Of a stretch of 64,000 nucleotides of DNA, positions 47,009-54,660 are shown piece by piece. The notes beneath the pieces were generated by a model, which was not told where the DNA came from, searched no databases, and saw nothing but the letters and a program-made list of their open reading frames with translations. Where the stretch lies: the NCBI RefSeq assembly GCF_000511175.1, contig NZ_KI866530.1:2438221-2502220 (forward strand), given 5' to 3'. This DNA is from Sediminibacterium salmoneum NBRC 103935. Lineage in GTDB: Bacteria; Bacteroidota; Bacteroidia; Chitinophagales; Chitinophagaceae. Each line of letters starts with the position of its first letter. Position 1 is the first letter of the stretch. A program made the translations under genes and the position numbers.

Positions 47009-47431
47009 GTGTCAAAGGGAAAATTAGATATCATTGATAAGGTACTGGATGCCTGTTATAAGTATAATCCGGATGCGTTATTTGTAATGAGTTTGATGCA
47101 CCAGTACGAAGAACGAGGAAGCTTGAGCAAAAAACAATTAGAAGGGTTATTGGCCAAAGCAAGCAAAGTGCCTGATATGCCAGTTAATTGGTTGGCCACT
47201 TTAGAGGCAACTATACATAAAATGCACACGCGTGCTAAGGATCCAGCAACAGCTGGAAAACCTTTATTTGCGAAAGACGAAGAGTTGGGAGCTAAAATGC
47301 AAGCCATACTTCAAAAATATCCAGCGCACAAAAGGGTGGTATTTCTCTTTGAAAAATTCAATCGCAATGAGCTAATGTCGCCTTTGGAAAAAACAGAGAT
47401 TGAGAAATTTTACAAACTACTTGTTCCATAG
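47009..47431 (+). CDS. Hypothetical helical protein
   Basis: A 140-residue soluble protein I do not recognise. It is mostly helical, with a lysine-rich centre ([20 protein letters not shown]) and the C-terminal [20 protein letters not shown]. No catalytic motif or export signal is seen. GTG 47009 is the start, just after a TATCTTTG promoter box, suggesting leaderless translation. It lies between the divergent VPS10-like gene and the PhnA-type gene. Confidence 0.65.
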   Translation: MSKGKLDIIDKVLDACYKYNPDALFVMSLMHQYEERGSLSKKQLEGLLAKASKVPDMPVNWLATLEATIHKMHTRAKDPATAGKPLFAKDEELGAKMQAILQKYPAHKRVVFLFEKFNRNELMSPLEKTEIEKFYKLLVP

Positions 47432-47434
47432 TAC

Positions 47435-47448
47435 ATGACAAATGTCAT
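47435..47448. promoter_or_regulatory. ATGACA-AA-TGTCAT palindrome, likely CRP/FNR-family site
   Basis: Six-base perfect arms around a 2-base centre at 47441.5. A TACCTTCG -7-like box at 47471-47478 would put the start of transcription near 47485, so the palindrome sits near -43. That is the usual position for class II activation by CRP/FNR regulators. It would control the PhnA-type gene and the dehydrogenase. No regulator gene is in the window. Confidence 0.45.
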
Positions 47449-47500
47449 AAAACTTGCTTGTCAAAAAACCTACCTTCGGCACTTTAAATAATTTCCTTTT

Positions 47501-48079
47501 ATGAAAGTTGCCCAAAACATTTTAGAAAGAAGCCAAAACAAGTGTGAACTCTGTTCTGCAGAATCTCCCCTTTCTTTATACGAAGTTGTTCCAGTGGATA
47601 GAACCACAGAGAACAACTGTATCATGATTTGTCAGAAATGTTTGCAGCAGATTGATAAAAAAGAACCCCTGGATCATGCTCATTGGAATTGTCTTAGCAC
47701 TGCTATGTGGAGCGAAGTTCCTGGTATTCAGGTGGTTTCCTGGAGAATGTTGAATAGATTAAGAGAAGAAGCCTGGGCGGCTGAATTATTGGATATGATG
47801 TACCTGGACGAGGAAACCATGGCCTGGGCAAAAGCCACTGGTGATCATGATAACGACAGTTCAGTAGACTTACACGTAGATTGCAATGGGCAACAATTGT
47901 TTGCTGGTGATAGTGTGGTACTTACCAAATCACTAGATGTAAAAGGTACCAGCCTCAATGCAAAAATGGGCACTGTTGTAAAAAATATTCGCCTGGTTCC
48001 CGATAATACCGAACAAATAGAAGGAAAGATTGAAGGTCAAATGATTGTTATACTTACAAAATACATTCGCAAAGCATAA
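47501..48079 (+). CDS. PhnA/YjdM-type zinc-ribbon protein
   Basis: A 192-residue cytoplasmic protein. The N-terminal zinc ribbon has CELC (residues 14-17) and CQKC (about 45-48). The C-terminal PhnA domain reads DCNGQQLFAGDSVVLTKSLD with VKGTSLNAKMGTVVKNIRLV and IEGKIEGQMIVILTKYIRK, the SH3-like core. The family was named from the phosphonate operon of E. coli, but most members are not tied to phosphonate use. The middle region (AHWNCLSTAMWSEVPG) is also typical of longer versions. It is 15 bases upstream of an aldehyde dehydrogenase gene; the two are likely co-transcribed. Confidence 0.88.
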   Translation: MKVAQNILERSQNKCELCSAESPLSLYEVVPVDRTTENNCIMICQKCLQQIDKKEPLDHAHWNCLSTAMWSEVPGIQVVSWRMLNRLREEAWAAELLDMMYLDEETMAWAKATGDHDNDSSVDLHVDCNGQQLFAGDSVVLTKSLDVKGTSLNAKMGTVVKNIRLVPDNTEQIEGKIEGQMIVILTKYIRKA

Positions 48080-48093
48080 CTTTATATGCGAAT

Positions 48094-49425
48094 ATGCGAG
48101 TAAGAAATCCCCGAACTGGCGAATACGATTTTGAATTTCAGGAGTGTAGTCCTGAAACCATTCGTAGCACAGCAAGAAAACTTTCTGCAAATCAAATTGC
48201 CTGGTATCGTTCAGGAATTGCGAATAGAATTGCGGTGATTCAAGAATGGAAACAGGTGTTGATTTCTAGGAAGGAATTGCTGGCGGGCGCCCTGGCTGAA
48301 GACACTGGCAGAAGCTGGGAAACCACTGCAGAAGTAGAATGGGTAATTAATTCCATGGATAAGTGGTGTTTGGTTGCAAAGAACTTTTATGATCAGCACA
48401 ATGAATGGATTCCTTACCCAATTGTTACGGTACTGAGTCCTTGGAATTTCCCCTTGGTTTTATCTATGATAGATACCTTGCCTGCTTTATTATCTGGCGC
48501 CGCAGTGATGGTAAAACCGAGTGAAGTTACACCCCGCCATGTGATGGTATTAAAAGAAACCATTGACCTAGTGCCAGGCTTAAATGAAATTTTATGCATT
48601 ACACCAGGTACCCCAGCAGCAGGAGCCATCATTGCAGATACCTCTAGCTTAATCTGTTTTACTGGATCTATGGCTTCTGCAAGAAAAGTGTTACAAGCCG
48701 CCAGTAAAAAAATGACTCCTGTTTTATTTAATCTAGGAGCAAAGGATCCTGCTATTGTTTTATCCTCTGCCAATCTTGAAATGGCTGCTACCGCTATTGT
48801 TAAAGGAAGTACAACCAATGCGGGACAAAGTTGCTTGAGTTTTGAAAGAATTTATGTGCATGCTTCTGTGCATGATGCATTGGTTGATTTACTGGTAGCC
48901 AAATCAAAAGCATTACAATTGGCGGACACACATTTGCTAAAAGGAGAAATTGGCCCTATTATTTTTGAAAAGCAGGTATTAACCATCAATACGCACCTGG
49001 AAGATGCGTTTGCCTCGGGTGCTACTTTGCTTACAGGAAGTAGAAAGTGTGAACAGATTAATGGCGGTTATTATTGTAAACCAACTGTCCTGGTGAATGT
49101 TACGCAAAATATGCTGGTGATGCAACAAGAAACATTCGGACCCATTATGCCAGTGATGGCTTATGATCAGCTAGATGAAATGATTGAAATGGTGAATTCG
49201 TCAGCATATGCTTTGGGTGCAGCTGTTTTTGCTGGCACTGAAGAAGAAGCACTAGCAGTTGCTCAAAGAATTAATGCAGGTTCAGTTAGCATAAACGAAG
49301 CTGCACTAAAAGCCATTCTGCATTATGGCGACAGCGTTAGTTTTAACTGGAGTGGAGTAGGGGGTTTAAGAATTGGTCCAGAAAATTTTAGTCGATTCGT
49401 TAAAAAGAAATACTTCCATTTTTAA
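48094..49425 (+). CDS. Aldehyde dehydrogenase family protein lacking the usual general-base glutamate
   Basis: A 443-residue NAD(P)-dependent aldehyde dehydrogenase relative. VLSPWNFPLVL (about 113-123) and VMVKPSE (K141) bind cofactor, and FTGSMASARKV is the Rossmann turn. The catalytic cysteine is C247 in NAGQSCLSFER. The position normally held by glutamate in ELGGK is asparagine N213 (LFNLGAKDPAIV). CoA-acylating methylmalonate-semialdehyde dehydrogenases also have an N-x-G-A-K pattern there, so a thiolester product is possible. Length is slightly short at the N-terminus. Follows the PhnA-type gene. Confidence 0.85.
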   Translation: MRVRNPRTGEYDFEFQECSPETIRSTARKLSANQIAWYRSGIANRIAVIQEWKQVLISRKELLAGALAEDTGRSWETTAEVEWVINSMDKWCLVAKNFYDQHNEWIPYPIVTVLSPWNFPLVLSMIDTLPALLSGAAVMVKPSEVTPRHVMVLKETIDLVPGLNEILCITPGTPAAGAIIADTSSLICFTGSMASARKVLQAASKKMTPVLFNLGAKDPAIVLSSANLEMAATAIVKGSTTNAGQSCLSFERIYVHASVHDALVDLLVAKSKALQLADTHLLKGEIGPIIFEKQVLTINTHLEDAFASGATLLTGSRKCEQINGGYYCKPTVLVNVTQNMLVMQQETFGPIMPVMAYDQLDEMIEMVNSSAYALGAAVFAGTEEEALAVAQRINAGSVSINEAALKAILHYGDSVSFNWSGVGGLRIGPENFSRFVKKKYFHF

Positions 49426-49500
49426 TTTAAAGATTTTTACTTCTTCGTTAAAAATATTGACTTCTGGTATAGGGTGGCTGAATTGTTAAAGAATTGCTAT

Positions 49501-49516
49501 TCACATTAATATGTGA
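49501..49516. promoter_or_regulatory. Palindromic operator 1 (TCACAT-TAAT-ATGTGA)
   Basis: Perfect 6-bp arms with a 4-nt centre. From the first T of TCACAT to the G of a TTCTTTG promoter box (49541-49547) is 46 nt. It lies upstream of the first lipoprotein gene. The same geometry occurs at three other promoters nearby. Confidence 0.7.
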
Positions 49517-49567
49517 TTTTATGAGAAAATGGTTTCAAGGTTCTTTGTGATCTAAAAATTTTTTCTA

Positions 49568-50359
49568 ATGAAATCAATGAATGTATTTTTTGTAGCGTTA
49601 TTATCTCTGCTACTTTTTTCATGTAAAAAACAGGATCAGCCTACACCCGTTCCAGGCTTAGAGCAAAAAATGCTCAAAAAAATATCAACCAGCGATCGTG
49701 AATTTGAGATGTTTACATATAACACCAATAAGCAACTGATTAAATTAACGAGTCAGTATATTGATGATTATCTCAATAATACTGTTGCAACCGATGAGTC
49801 CATTTTTACGTATCAAGGAAATCAACTTTCTAAAATTCAACACGAAACGGGTTCTATGGAATTCTTTTATACCAACGGGAGCGTTGATTCTATTAAGAAT
49901 TATACAGAGAACAATAAACTTATCAGTACCGATTATCCTCAATACAATGCGCAAGGCAAGCTGATTTCTGTAACCACCCATTTCTCTGGTCTTTTTCCTT
50001 TAATGCCAGTGGGAATGATGCGAACTTTTACTTACAATGCCGATGGCAATTTGATTGAAAATAGTTACTCCTTAAAAGTTACCAGAAACAGCGACTATGT
50101 ATTTCAAGAAAAAACTGTTTTCTCGGATTTTGATAATAAGCCTAACCCTGAATCATTCAACTATGTTGACTTTTATTTTCCTAGTATAACGCTGCTAAGA
50201 AACAATCCTCGTAAGGTAAAAGTATACAATCATAATAATGTATTAGAATCTGATATGACTGTTTCGTTTGAGTATGATGCTGCCGGTTATATTACTAAAA
50301 AGTCAATTCTTACTGTTGGCAGTCCTAATCCGGAAGTTTCTTTCTTTGAATATTATTAA
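49568..50359 (+). CDS. YD-repeat-like lipoprotein, first of a tandem pair
   Basis: A 263-residue exported lipoprotein. The signal peptide ends at the lipobox LLLFSCKK, with the cysteine near residue 19, followed by a proline-rich linker. The body consists of short repeated strands with Y-x-x-x-G-x-L patterns: YNTNKQLIKLTSQY, YNAQGKLISVTTHF, YNADGNLIENSYSL and YDAAGYITKKSIL. These are reminiscent of YD/RHS-type repeats and of DUF4595-like proteins. The next gene is a clear paralogue. It has a palindromic operator 51 bases upstream of its start and is probably part of the two-component regulon. Confidence 0.78.
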   Translation: MKSMNVFFVALLSLLLFSCKKQDQPTPVPGLEQKMLKKISTSDREFEMFTYNTNKQLIKLTSQYIDDYLNNTVATDESIFTYQGNQLSKIQHETGSMEFFYTNGSVDSIKNYTENNKLISTDYPQYNAQGKLISVTTHFSGLFPLMPVGMMRTFTYNADGNLIENSYSLKVTRNSDYVFQEKTVFSDFDNKPNPESFNYVDFYFPSITLLRNNPRKVKVYNHNNVLESDMTVSFEYDAAGYITKKSILTVGSPNPEVSFFEYY

Positions 50360-50362
50360 TTG

Positions 50363-50382
50363 AATCACATACTCATGTGATT
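50363..50382. promoter_or_regulatory. Palindromic operator 2 (AATCACAT-ACTC-ATGTGATT)
   Basis: Perfect 8-bp arms with a 4-nt centre. The T of TCACAT at 50365 is 46 nt before the G of the TTCTTTG box at 50405-50411, exactly as at operator 1. Confidence 0.75.
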
Positions 50383-50426
50383 GTTCAAATCGCATGGGTA
50401 TATTTTCTTTGCTTCAAAACTTAACA

Positions 50427-51212
50427 GTGAAATCATTTATATTATTAAGCGCTGCAATTTTATTCATAAGTTGTAGAAAAAGCCCACAACCATTACCTAC
50501 ACCACAAGAACCTACAGTAAAGCTGCTGAAAAAAATTTATACAGACCCTATCGAGTACCAATCTTTTGAATACAACGCTAATAGAGAATTAACAGGTTAT
50601 ACTGTTCAGTTCATAAACAATCTGGTGGATAGAACTGTGAGCAAGTTGACAAAAGAGATAGTGTATGAAAATAATCTATTAACAAAGCAAGTAAGCCCTG
50701 CTGGTATTCAACAATATTATTATAGTTCAGGTAAACTGGATTCTATTCGTACAACAGCTGTTAATGGAAAATGGATTAGCACTTTGTTTCCTACATTCAA
50801 TGCTAAGAATCAATTGGTTTCTGTATTAGAGCTGATTAAACAAAGTGGTCCAGATGCTCCTGATGCACTAAAGTATGAGTACAGTTATGATGCCAAAGGA
50901 AATCTGGTAATACAGAAAGCTTATTCAAGGCTGGTCACCAGCCCTCAGTTTATGTTGGTAGAGCAAACTATTTTCAGCGATTATGATCAATCTGTAAATA
51001 CAGAATCCAGGGCCTATGGTAATATTTTCATTAAAGGGGTTACTATGATGAAAAATAACCCCGGCAAGCAAATAACGTATGATGCCAATAACCTGGTAAA
51101 CAATGAAATTCATTTCTCATATACCTACAACAGTGATGGATATATTGCTACCAGAACTAAAAAATTAATAGGCGCTTCTCCTGATTTAATTTATACCTAT
51201 GAATACTATTAA
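50427..51212 (+). CDS. YD-repeat-like lipoprotein, second of a tandem pair
   Basis: A lipoprotein of 261 residues starting at GTG 50427 (M-K-S-F-I-L-L-S-A-A-I-L-F-I-S-C), a typical short signal with lipobox. The in-frame ATG at 50394 would place the start upstream of the promoter box at 50405-50411, so GTG is preferred. The protein repeats the pattern of its neighbour: FEYNANRELTGYTVQF, YSSGKLDSIRTTA, FNAKNQLVSVLELI, YDAKGNLVIQKAY and YNSDGYIATRTKKL. The pair shares layout and spacing, so it arose by tandem duplication. Both carry their own operator. Confidence 0.78.
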   Translation: MKSFILLSAAILFISCRKSPQPLPTPQEPTVKLLKKIYTDPIEYQSFEYNANRELTGYTVQFINNLVDRTVSKLTKEIVYENNLLTKQVSPAGIQQYYYSSGKLDSIRTTAVNGKWISTLFPTFNAKNQLVSVLELIKQSGPDAPDALKYEYSYDAKGNLVIQKAYSRLVTSPQFMLVEQTIFSDYDQSVNTESRAYGNIFIKGVTMMKNNPGKQITYDANNLVNNEIHFSYTYNSDGYIATRTKKLIGASPDLIYTYEYY

Positions 51213-51261
51213 TACAATTTCTCCGCTACAAAACAAGCGCCCAAAACTTGATTTATATAAA

Positions 51262-52065
51262 ATGAAAAGGATACATGTTTTTTTTGTTTTGATTTTATTT
51301 TCTTTTAGCTGTTCAACAGTAAATCTGCATTTGGAAGGCGAATCCTGGAATGATAAAGAAGCTTTTGAGGTAAAAGGCAGAGGCATTGCTTTTACCAAAG
51401 AAAAACTAAGCTTTGGAAATTATGCAACGCATTATGTAAAAAGATCTTGGACCCGTGGCGGCCCCTCTACCTACGGATTAGGAACTGGTATGCCGGGCAC
51501 TCCTGAGTATGCCAATATTATTTCGTTAAGCTATATTAAAAAGAAGCAAACCCTTCGGTTTGGAATTGCTGATAACCAGGGAAACAAATCCGATGTGTTT
51601 GCAGTATCCAACTTTAATGCACGTGAAATTCAGGTTGGCAAAAACGAAAACAGTTTTTTTAATATTGCACTTGATATTTTACAGCAGGCAAAAAAGCCGT
51701 CTAGCTCTATATATTATGTTCAATTGTATATGAATGGAGAAGAACAGCCATGGCAGATGATACACGACAACTATACTTCGCAGCAGCCTGCTAAAAACTA
51801 TATAGGCTATCTGGCTAAATTTAATAATCTATATTATCAGATAGTACCTATTAGTAGTATGGTGAATACAAAGGGAAAGATTTTCAATATGCCGATGGGA
51901 GCGTATGGGTTTGCTTTTTTAACTAGAGAAGGCCAACCACTGGCTGCTGTTTCATTGTTAAATAAGGGAGCTGTTTATTTTACAAAAGAAGTAATGCCCG
52001 ATGAAAAGTTTTTGTTTGCCAATGCTGCTGCGGCCTTGCTTATGCAACAGGAGCTAGGTGCCTAG
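51262..52065 (+). CDS. Hypothetical lipoprotein
   Basis: A 267-residue lipoprotein from MKRIHVFFVLILFSFSCSTV, with the lipobox at FSFSC. ATG 51262 is preferred over the ATG at 51199, which lies in the end of the previous gene's frame region and delays the signal. The body is beta-rich (KEKLSFGNYATHYVKRSWTR and the GGPSTYGLGTGMPGTPEY loop) and unfamiliar. It is on the same strand as the two paired lipoproteins and may be read with the second. Its stop overlaps that of the convergent SDR gene by a few bases. Confidence 0.68.
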   Translation: MKRIHVFFVLILFSFSCSTVNLHLEGESWNDKEAFEVKGRGIAFTKEKLSFGNYATHYVKRSWTRGGPSTYGLGTGMPGTPEYANIISLSYIKKKQTLRFGIADNQGNKSDVFAVSNFNAREIQVGKNENSFFNIALDILQQAKKPSSSIYYVQLYMNGEEQPWQMIHDNYTSQQPAKNYIGYLAKFNNLYYQIVPISSMVNTKGKIFNMPMGAYGFAFLTREGQPLAAVSLLNKGAVYFTKEVMPDEKFLFANAAAALLMQQELGA

Positions 52066-52838
52066 CCCATAATTCCTTTTACAGCACCACCATCCACAGT
52101 AATTGTTTGACCTGTTATAAATTTACTTTGCGGGCTTAGTAACCAAACTGCTAAGCTTGCAAAGTCTCCTGCCTCTCCCAGTTTTCCAACAGGTATCTGC
52201 GCAATACCTGCTTTTTTTGCTTCTTCAAAACTCATTCCTGTTTGTTCTGATTTCTTTATATACAGTCTGTTAATAGCAGGCGTATTATGTGATCCTGGTC
52301 CCAGTATATTCAGTGTAACACCTGATTGAGCAATTTCCTGCGAAAGGGTTTTTACCATTCCTACTACGGCTAATCTTAACGAAGTACTTAAAACCAGATT
52401 TTCTACGGGTTGTTTTACAGAAACACTTTCTATATATACTATTCTGCCATATCCTGCATCCATCATTTTAGGAATGATGGCCTGCGATAAAGCTACTTTC
52501 CATCGAAGAATCTGCTTATATGCCTGATCCCAGTCTTCCAAACTGGTTTCCAATACCATTTTTGCAGGAGGTCCTCCTGCATTAACTACCATACCGTGGA
52601 TGGTTCTATTTTCTATTTGGTCAAGTAACTTATAAAGTGTTGTTTCTTCTGATAAGTCTCCCGGCAGTATTTCTATCTGATTGGGAGCCTGTTGTTGAAG
52701 TTCTCTCAACTTTTCTTCACCTCTGGCTACTGCAATTACTTTTGCCCCTTCATTTACCAATGCTAAACTAATGGCTTTACCAAAACCTGAGCTGGCGCCC
52801 CCAATGATAAATAATTGATTACTGATTCCTAAATTCAT
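52062..52838 (-). CDS. SDR family protein with non-canonical active site
   Basis: A 258-residue short-chain dehydrogenase/reductase. The nucleotide fold opens with FIIGGASSGFGKAISLALVN and NAGGPP at about 86-91. The expected catalytic Y-x-x-x-K is replaced by S151-T-S-L-R155 in NLVLSTSLRLAVVG, while serine at about 138 in YIESVSVKQP is kept. Relatives with this S-x-S/N-x-x-R pattern are common and usually called SDR oxidoreductases, but their chemistry is not the classic one. The C-terminus (KFITGQTITVDGGAVKGIMG) is normal. It follows the response regulator by 8 bases and is co-transcribed. Confidence 0.87.
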   Translation of the reverse strand: MNLGISNQLFIIGGASSGFGKAISLALVNEGAKVIAVARGEEKLRELQQQAPNQIEILPGDLSEETTLYKLLDQIENRTIHGMVVNAGGPPAKMVLETSLEDWDQAYKQILRWKVALSQAIIPKMMDAGYGRIVYIESVSVKQPVENLVLSTSLRLAVVGMVKTLSQEIAQSGVTLNILGPGSHNTPAINRLYIKKSEQTGMSFEEAKKAGIAQIPVGKLGEAGDFASLAVWLLSPQSKFITGQTITVDGGAVKGIMG

Positions 52839-52846
52839 GCAACAAT

Positions 52847-53479
52847 TTAGACAATTTTGTCTTTAAATGCTTTAGCTACGGCCTCGCTTTTGCTGTTTAC
52901 ATGCAACTTTTCATAAATCTTTTTGATATGACTTCTAACGGTGTCTATTGCAATAATCATTTCTGCAGCAATCATTTTATAGCTGTAACCATTTACTAGG
53001 AATTGTAATACCTGCTTTTCTCGGTCACTAAGGTTATAATCTTCTCCTTTACTATTATTCATAGAAGAGAACATCTTTAATACCTGCGTAGCAATATTCG
53101 CACTCATAGGCGCCCCGCCACTAGCAGCTTCTGCTATGTATTCGAGTAGTCTGGCAGGTGCTGTTTTTTTGAGAATATATCCATTTGCACCGTTTTTGAT
53201 GGATTCAAAAACATTCTTATTATCATCAAACACGGTTAACATTAAAATTTTTACTTGATCATTGGTTTCTCTGATATTCTTTAATCCTTCAATACCATTA
53301 ATGCCCGGCATATCAATGTCCATTAATATTACGTCAGGTTTAAATGCTGCAACTTCATCCACTGCATTATTACAATTTTTATAAGCTGCAACTACTGAAA
53401 AACCCTCACTGCCATCAATTAACATCGTTAATCCTTCTCTTAACTGAGGGTTGTCTTCGTAAATAAGTACTTTAATCAT
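52847..53479 (-). CDS. LuxR/NarL-family response regulator
   Basis: A 210-residue regulator. The receiver domain has E8-D9 and the phosphoacceptor D54 in VILMDIDMPGING, and K in ILKKTAPARLLEY. The C-terminal LuxR helix-turn-helix covers about 145-205 (LSDREKQVLQFLVNGYSYKM and IAIDTVRSHIKKIYEKLHV). Its partner is probably the histidine kinase upstream in the same cluster. A degenerate copy of the AATCACAT-N4-ATGTGATT palindrome lies 47 bases upstream of its start, and other copies stand before surrounding envelope genes. Palindromes of this size suit a LuxR dimer. I propose this protein as the palindrome's ligand. Confidence 0.93.
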   Translation of the reverse strand: MIKVLIYEDNPQLREGLTMLIDGSEGFSVVAAYKNCNNAVDEVAAFKPDVILMDIDMPGINGIEGLKNIRETNDQVKILMLTVFDDNKNVFESIKNGANGYILKKTAPARLLEYIAEAASGGAPMSANIATQVLKMFSSMNNSKGEDYNLSDREKQVLQFLVNGYSYKMIAAEMIIAIDTVRSHIKKIYEKLHVNSKSEAVAKAFKDKIV

Positions 53480-53525
53480 TGGGGCAATTTATACGTTAAA
53501 ACTACTGATTGATGATAGTTTTTTC

Positions 53526-53545
53526 AATCACATAAATATGTATTC
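53526..53545. promoter_or_regulatory. Palindromic operator 3, one arm degenerate
   Basis: AATCACAT-AAAT-ATGTATTC in the gap between the acyltransferase stop and the response regulator start. It suggests autoregulation. Its spacing to the TATAAATTG box before the regulator (58 nt measured as for the others) differs from the 46 nt seen elsewhere. Confidence 0.5.
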
Positions 53546-53547
53546 TT

Positions 53548-54654
53548 TTAGTATCCTCTTCCTCCGGTTAATAATAGATAGGCTCGAAGAAAATACTTCT
53601 TAACTAAACTCCCTACCATCACACAAAACAGTATTACCAGTAAAGGAACAAATAGGTAACTCAAAAGTCTGTTCATCCAAATGCCCTCTGTTGCCAGAAT
53701 TACCATTTTCATTAAATAGGGCAATAAGGGTACATGTAAGGCAAATATGAAAAAGGAATAATTGCTGATCTGCAGAAACCATTTCTGCTGAACTGTTTTC
53801 TTAATAATAGGATCAATTCCATACCAAATGGCAATCATTCCACATATAACAGAGGCCCTATGCAAAAGCATTAAAGTAAAAAAAGTAGTTCCTGTATTGG
53901 GTTCAAGTTCAAATGCCATAAAGGTTTTAATAATACATAACCCTATAAAAAGAATCAGGAAGATGCCCGTGCTTAACCATTCTGGTCTTTTTTCTAGAAA
54001 CAATCCTTTTTTCTGTGCCCAAATTCCTACACTAAAGAAAAATAAGCCCTGCCCGTCGAATATGAATATCTGAAAAGATACCAACCAGATGAGTAATGAA
54101 AAACACATCCAAATTATGGGTACTTTGCGAATGCAATACAGAATAAATGGGTACATCAGGTTGTAAACAAACAAAGCCAGTATAAACCAGAGTTGGTAAG
54201 CGATGGGAGCCAGAATCCACCTGCCTATCAAACCCTTCCAACCTATTTCAAGATAAGGCCGGTTGTCTCCGAACTGATCTATACCTGCCTCTTTTACAAT
54301 ATTGGCTGTATAGCTGTTCAGTTGTAACAGAAAAGTAAATAACAGTGCAATGGCACTCCAGAGTAAATAGGGTATGATTAATGTTTTGAATCTTTTCTTA
54401 ATAGAATCAGTGTAAGATCGGTTATCATAATAGGCAAATAAATAACCAGATATAACAAAGAGAATGGGAATTCTGAATCGAAGGAGGCCGTTGGCAATTA
54501 AAAACTCTGAAAATGTTGTAAAACTAAGTGGTTCATCTATAGTGCTGTAAGGTGCTAGATAGGTTATATTTAAATTATAACCATGTACATATCCAAGCAA
54601 ACAAATACTGATAAAAGTAAAGAATCGAAATTTCTGACTTAGTATTCTGTTCAT
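53548..54654 (-). CDS. Acyltransferase family 3 membrane protein
   Basis: A 368-residue integral membrane protein with about ten helices. The start MNRILSQKFRFFTFISICLL plus FRIPILFVISGYLFAYYDNR matches the acyltransferase-3 family, where the early R-x-x-x-P-x-x-F-V-x-S-G motif is typical. The usual catalytic histidine region may be YVHGYN at about 22-27. Members transfer acyl groups to sugars, lipids or glycans at the envelope. It starts 6 bases after the histidine kinase and precedes the response regulator, so it is part of the signalling operon. The substrate is unknown. Confidence 0.85.
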   Translation of the reverse strand: MNRILSQKFRFFTFISICLLGYVHGYNLNITYLAPYSTIDEPLSFTTFSEFLIANGLLRFRIPILFVISGYLFAYYDNRSYTDSIKKRFKTLIIPYLLWSAIALLFTFLLQLNSYTANIVKEAGIDQFGDNRPYLEIGWKGLIGRWILAPIAYQLWFILALFVYNLMYPFILYCIRKVPIIWMCFSLLIWLVSFQIFIFDGQGLFFFSVGIWAQKKGLFLEKRPEWLSTGIFLILFIGLCIIKTFMAFELEPNTGTTFFTLMLLHRASVICGMIAIWYGIDPIIKKTVQQKWFLQISNYSFFIFALHVPLLPYLMKMVILATEGIWMNRLLSYLFVPLLVILFCVMVGSLVKKYFLRAYLLLTGGRGY

Positions 54655-54660
54655 ATAAAT

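Noticed and set aside
46962..47015. TTG 47015 as start of the VPS10-like gene
   Set aside because: It would put a polar 18-residue stretch before a clear signal peptide and overlap the divergent gene's promoter and start.
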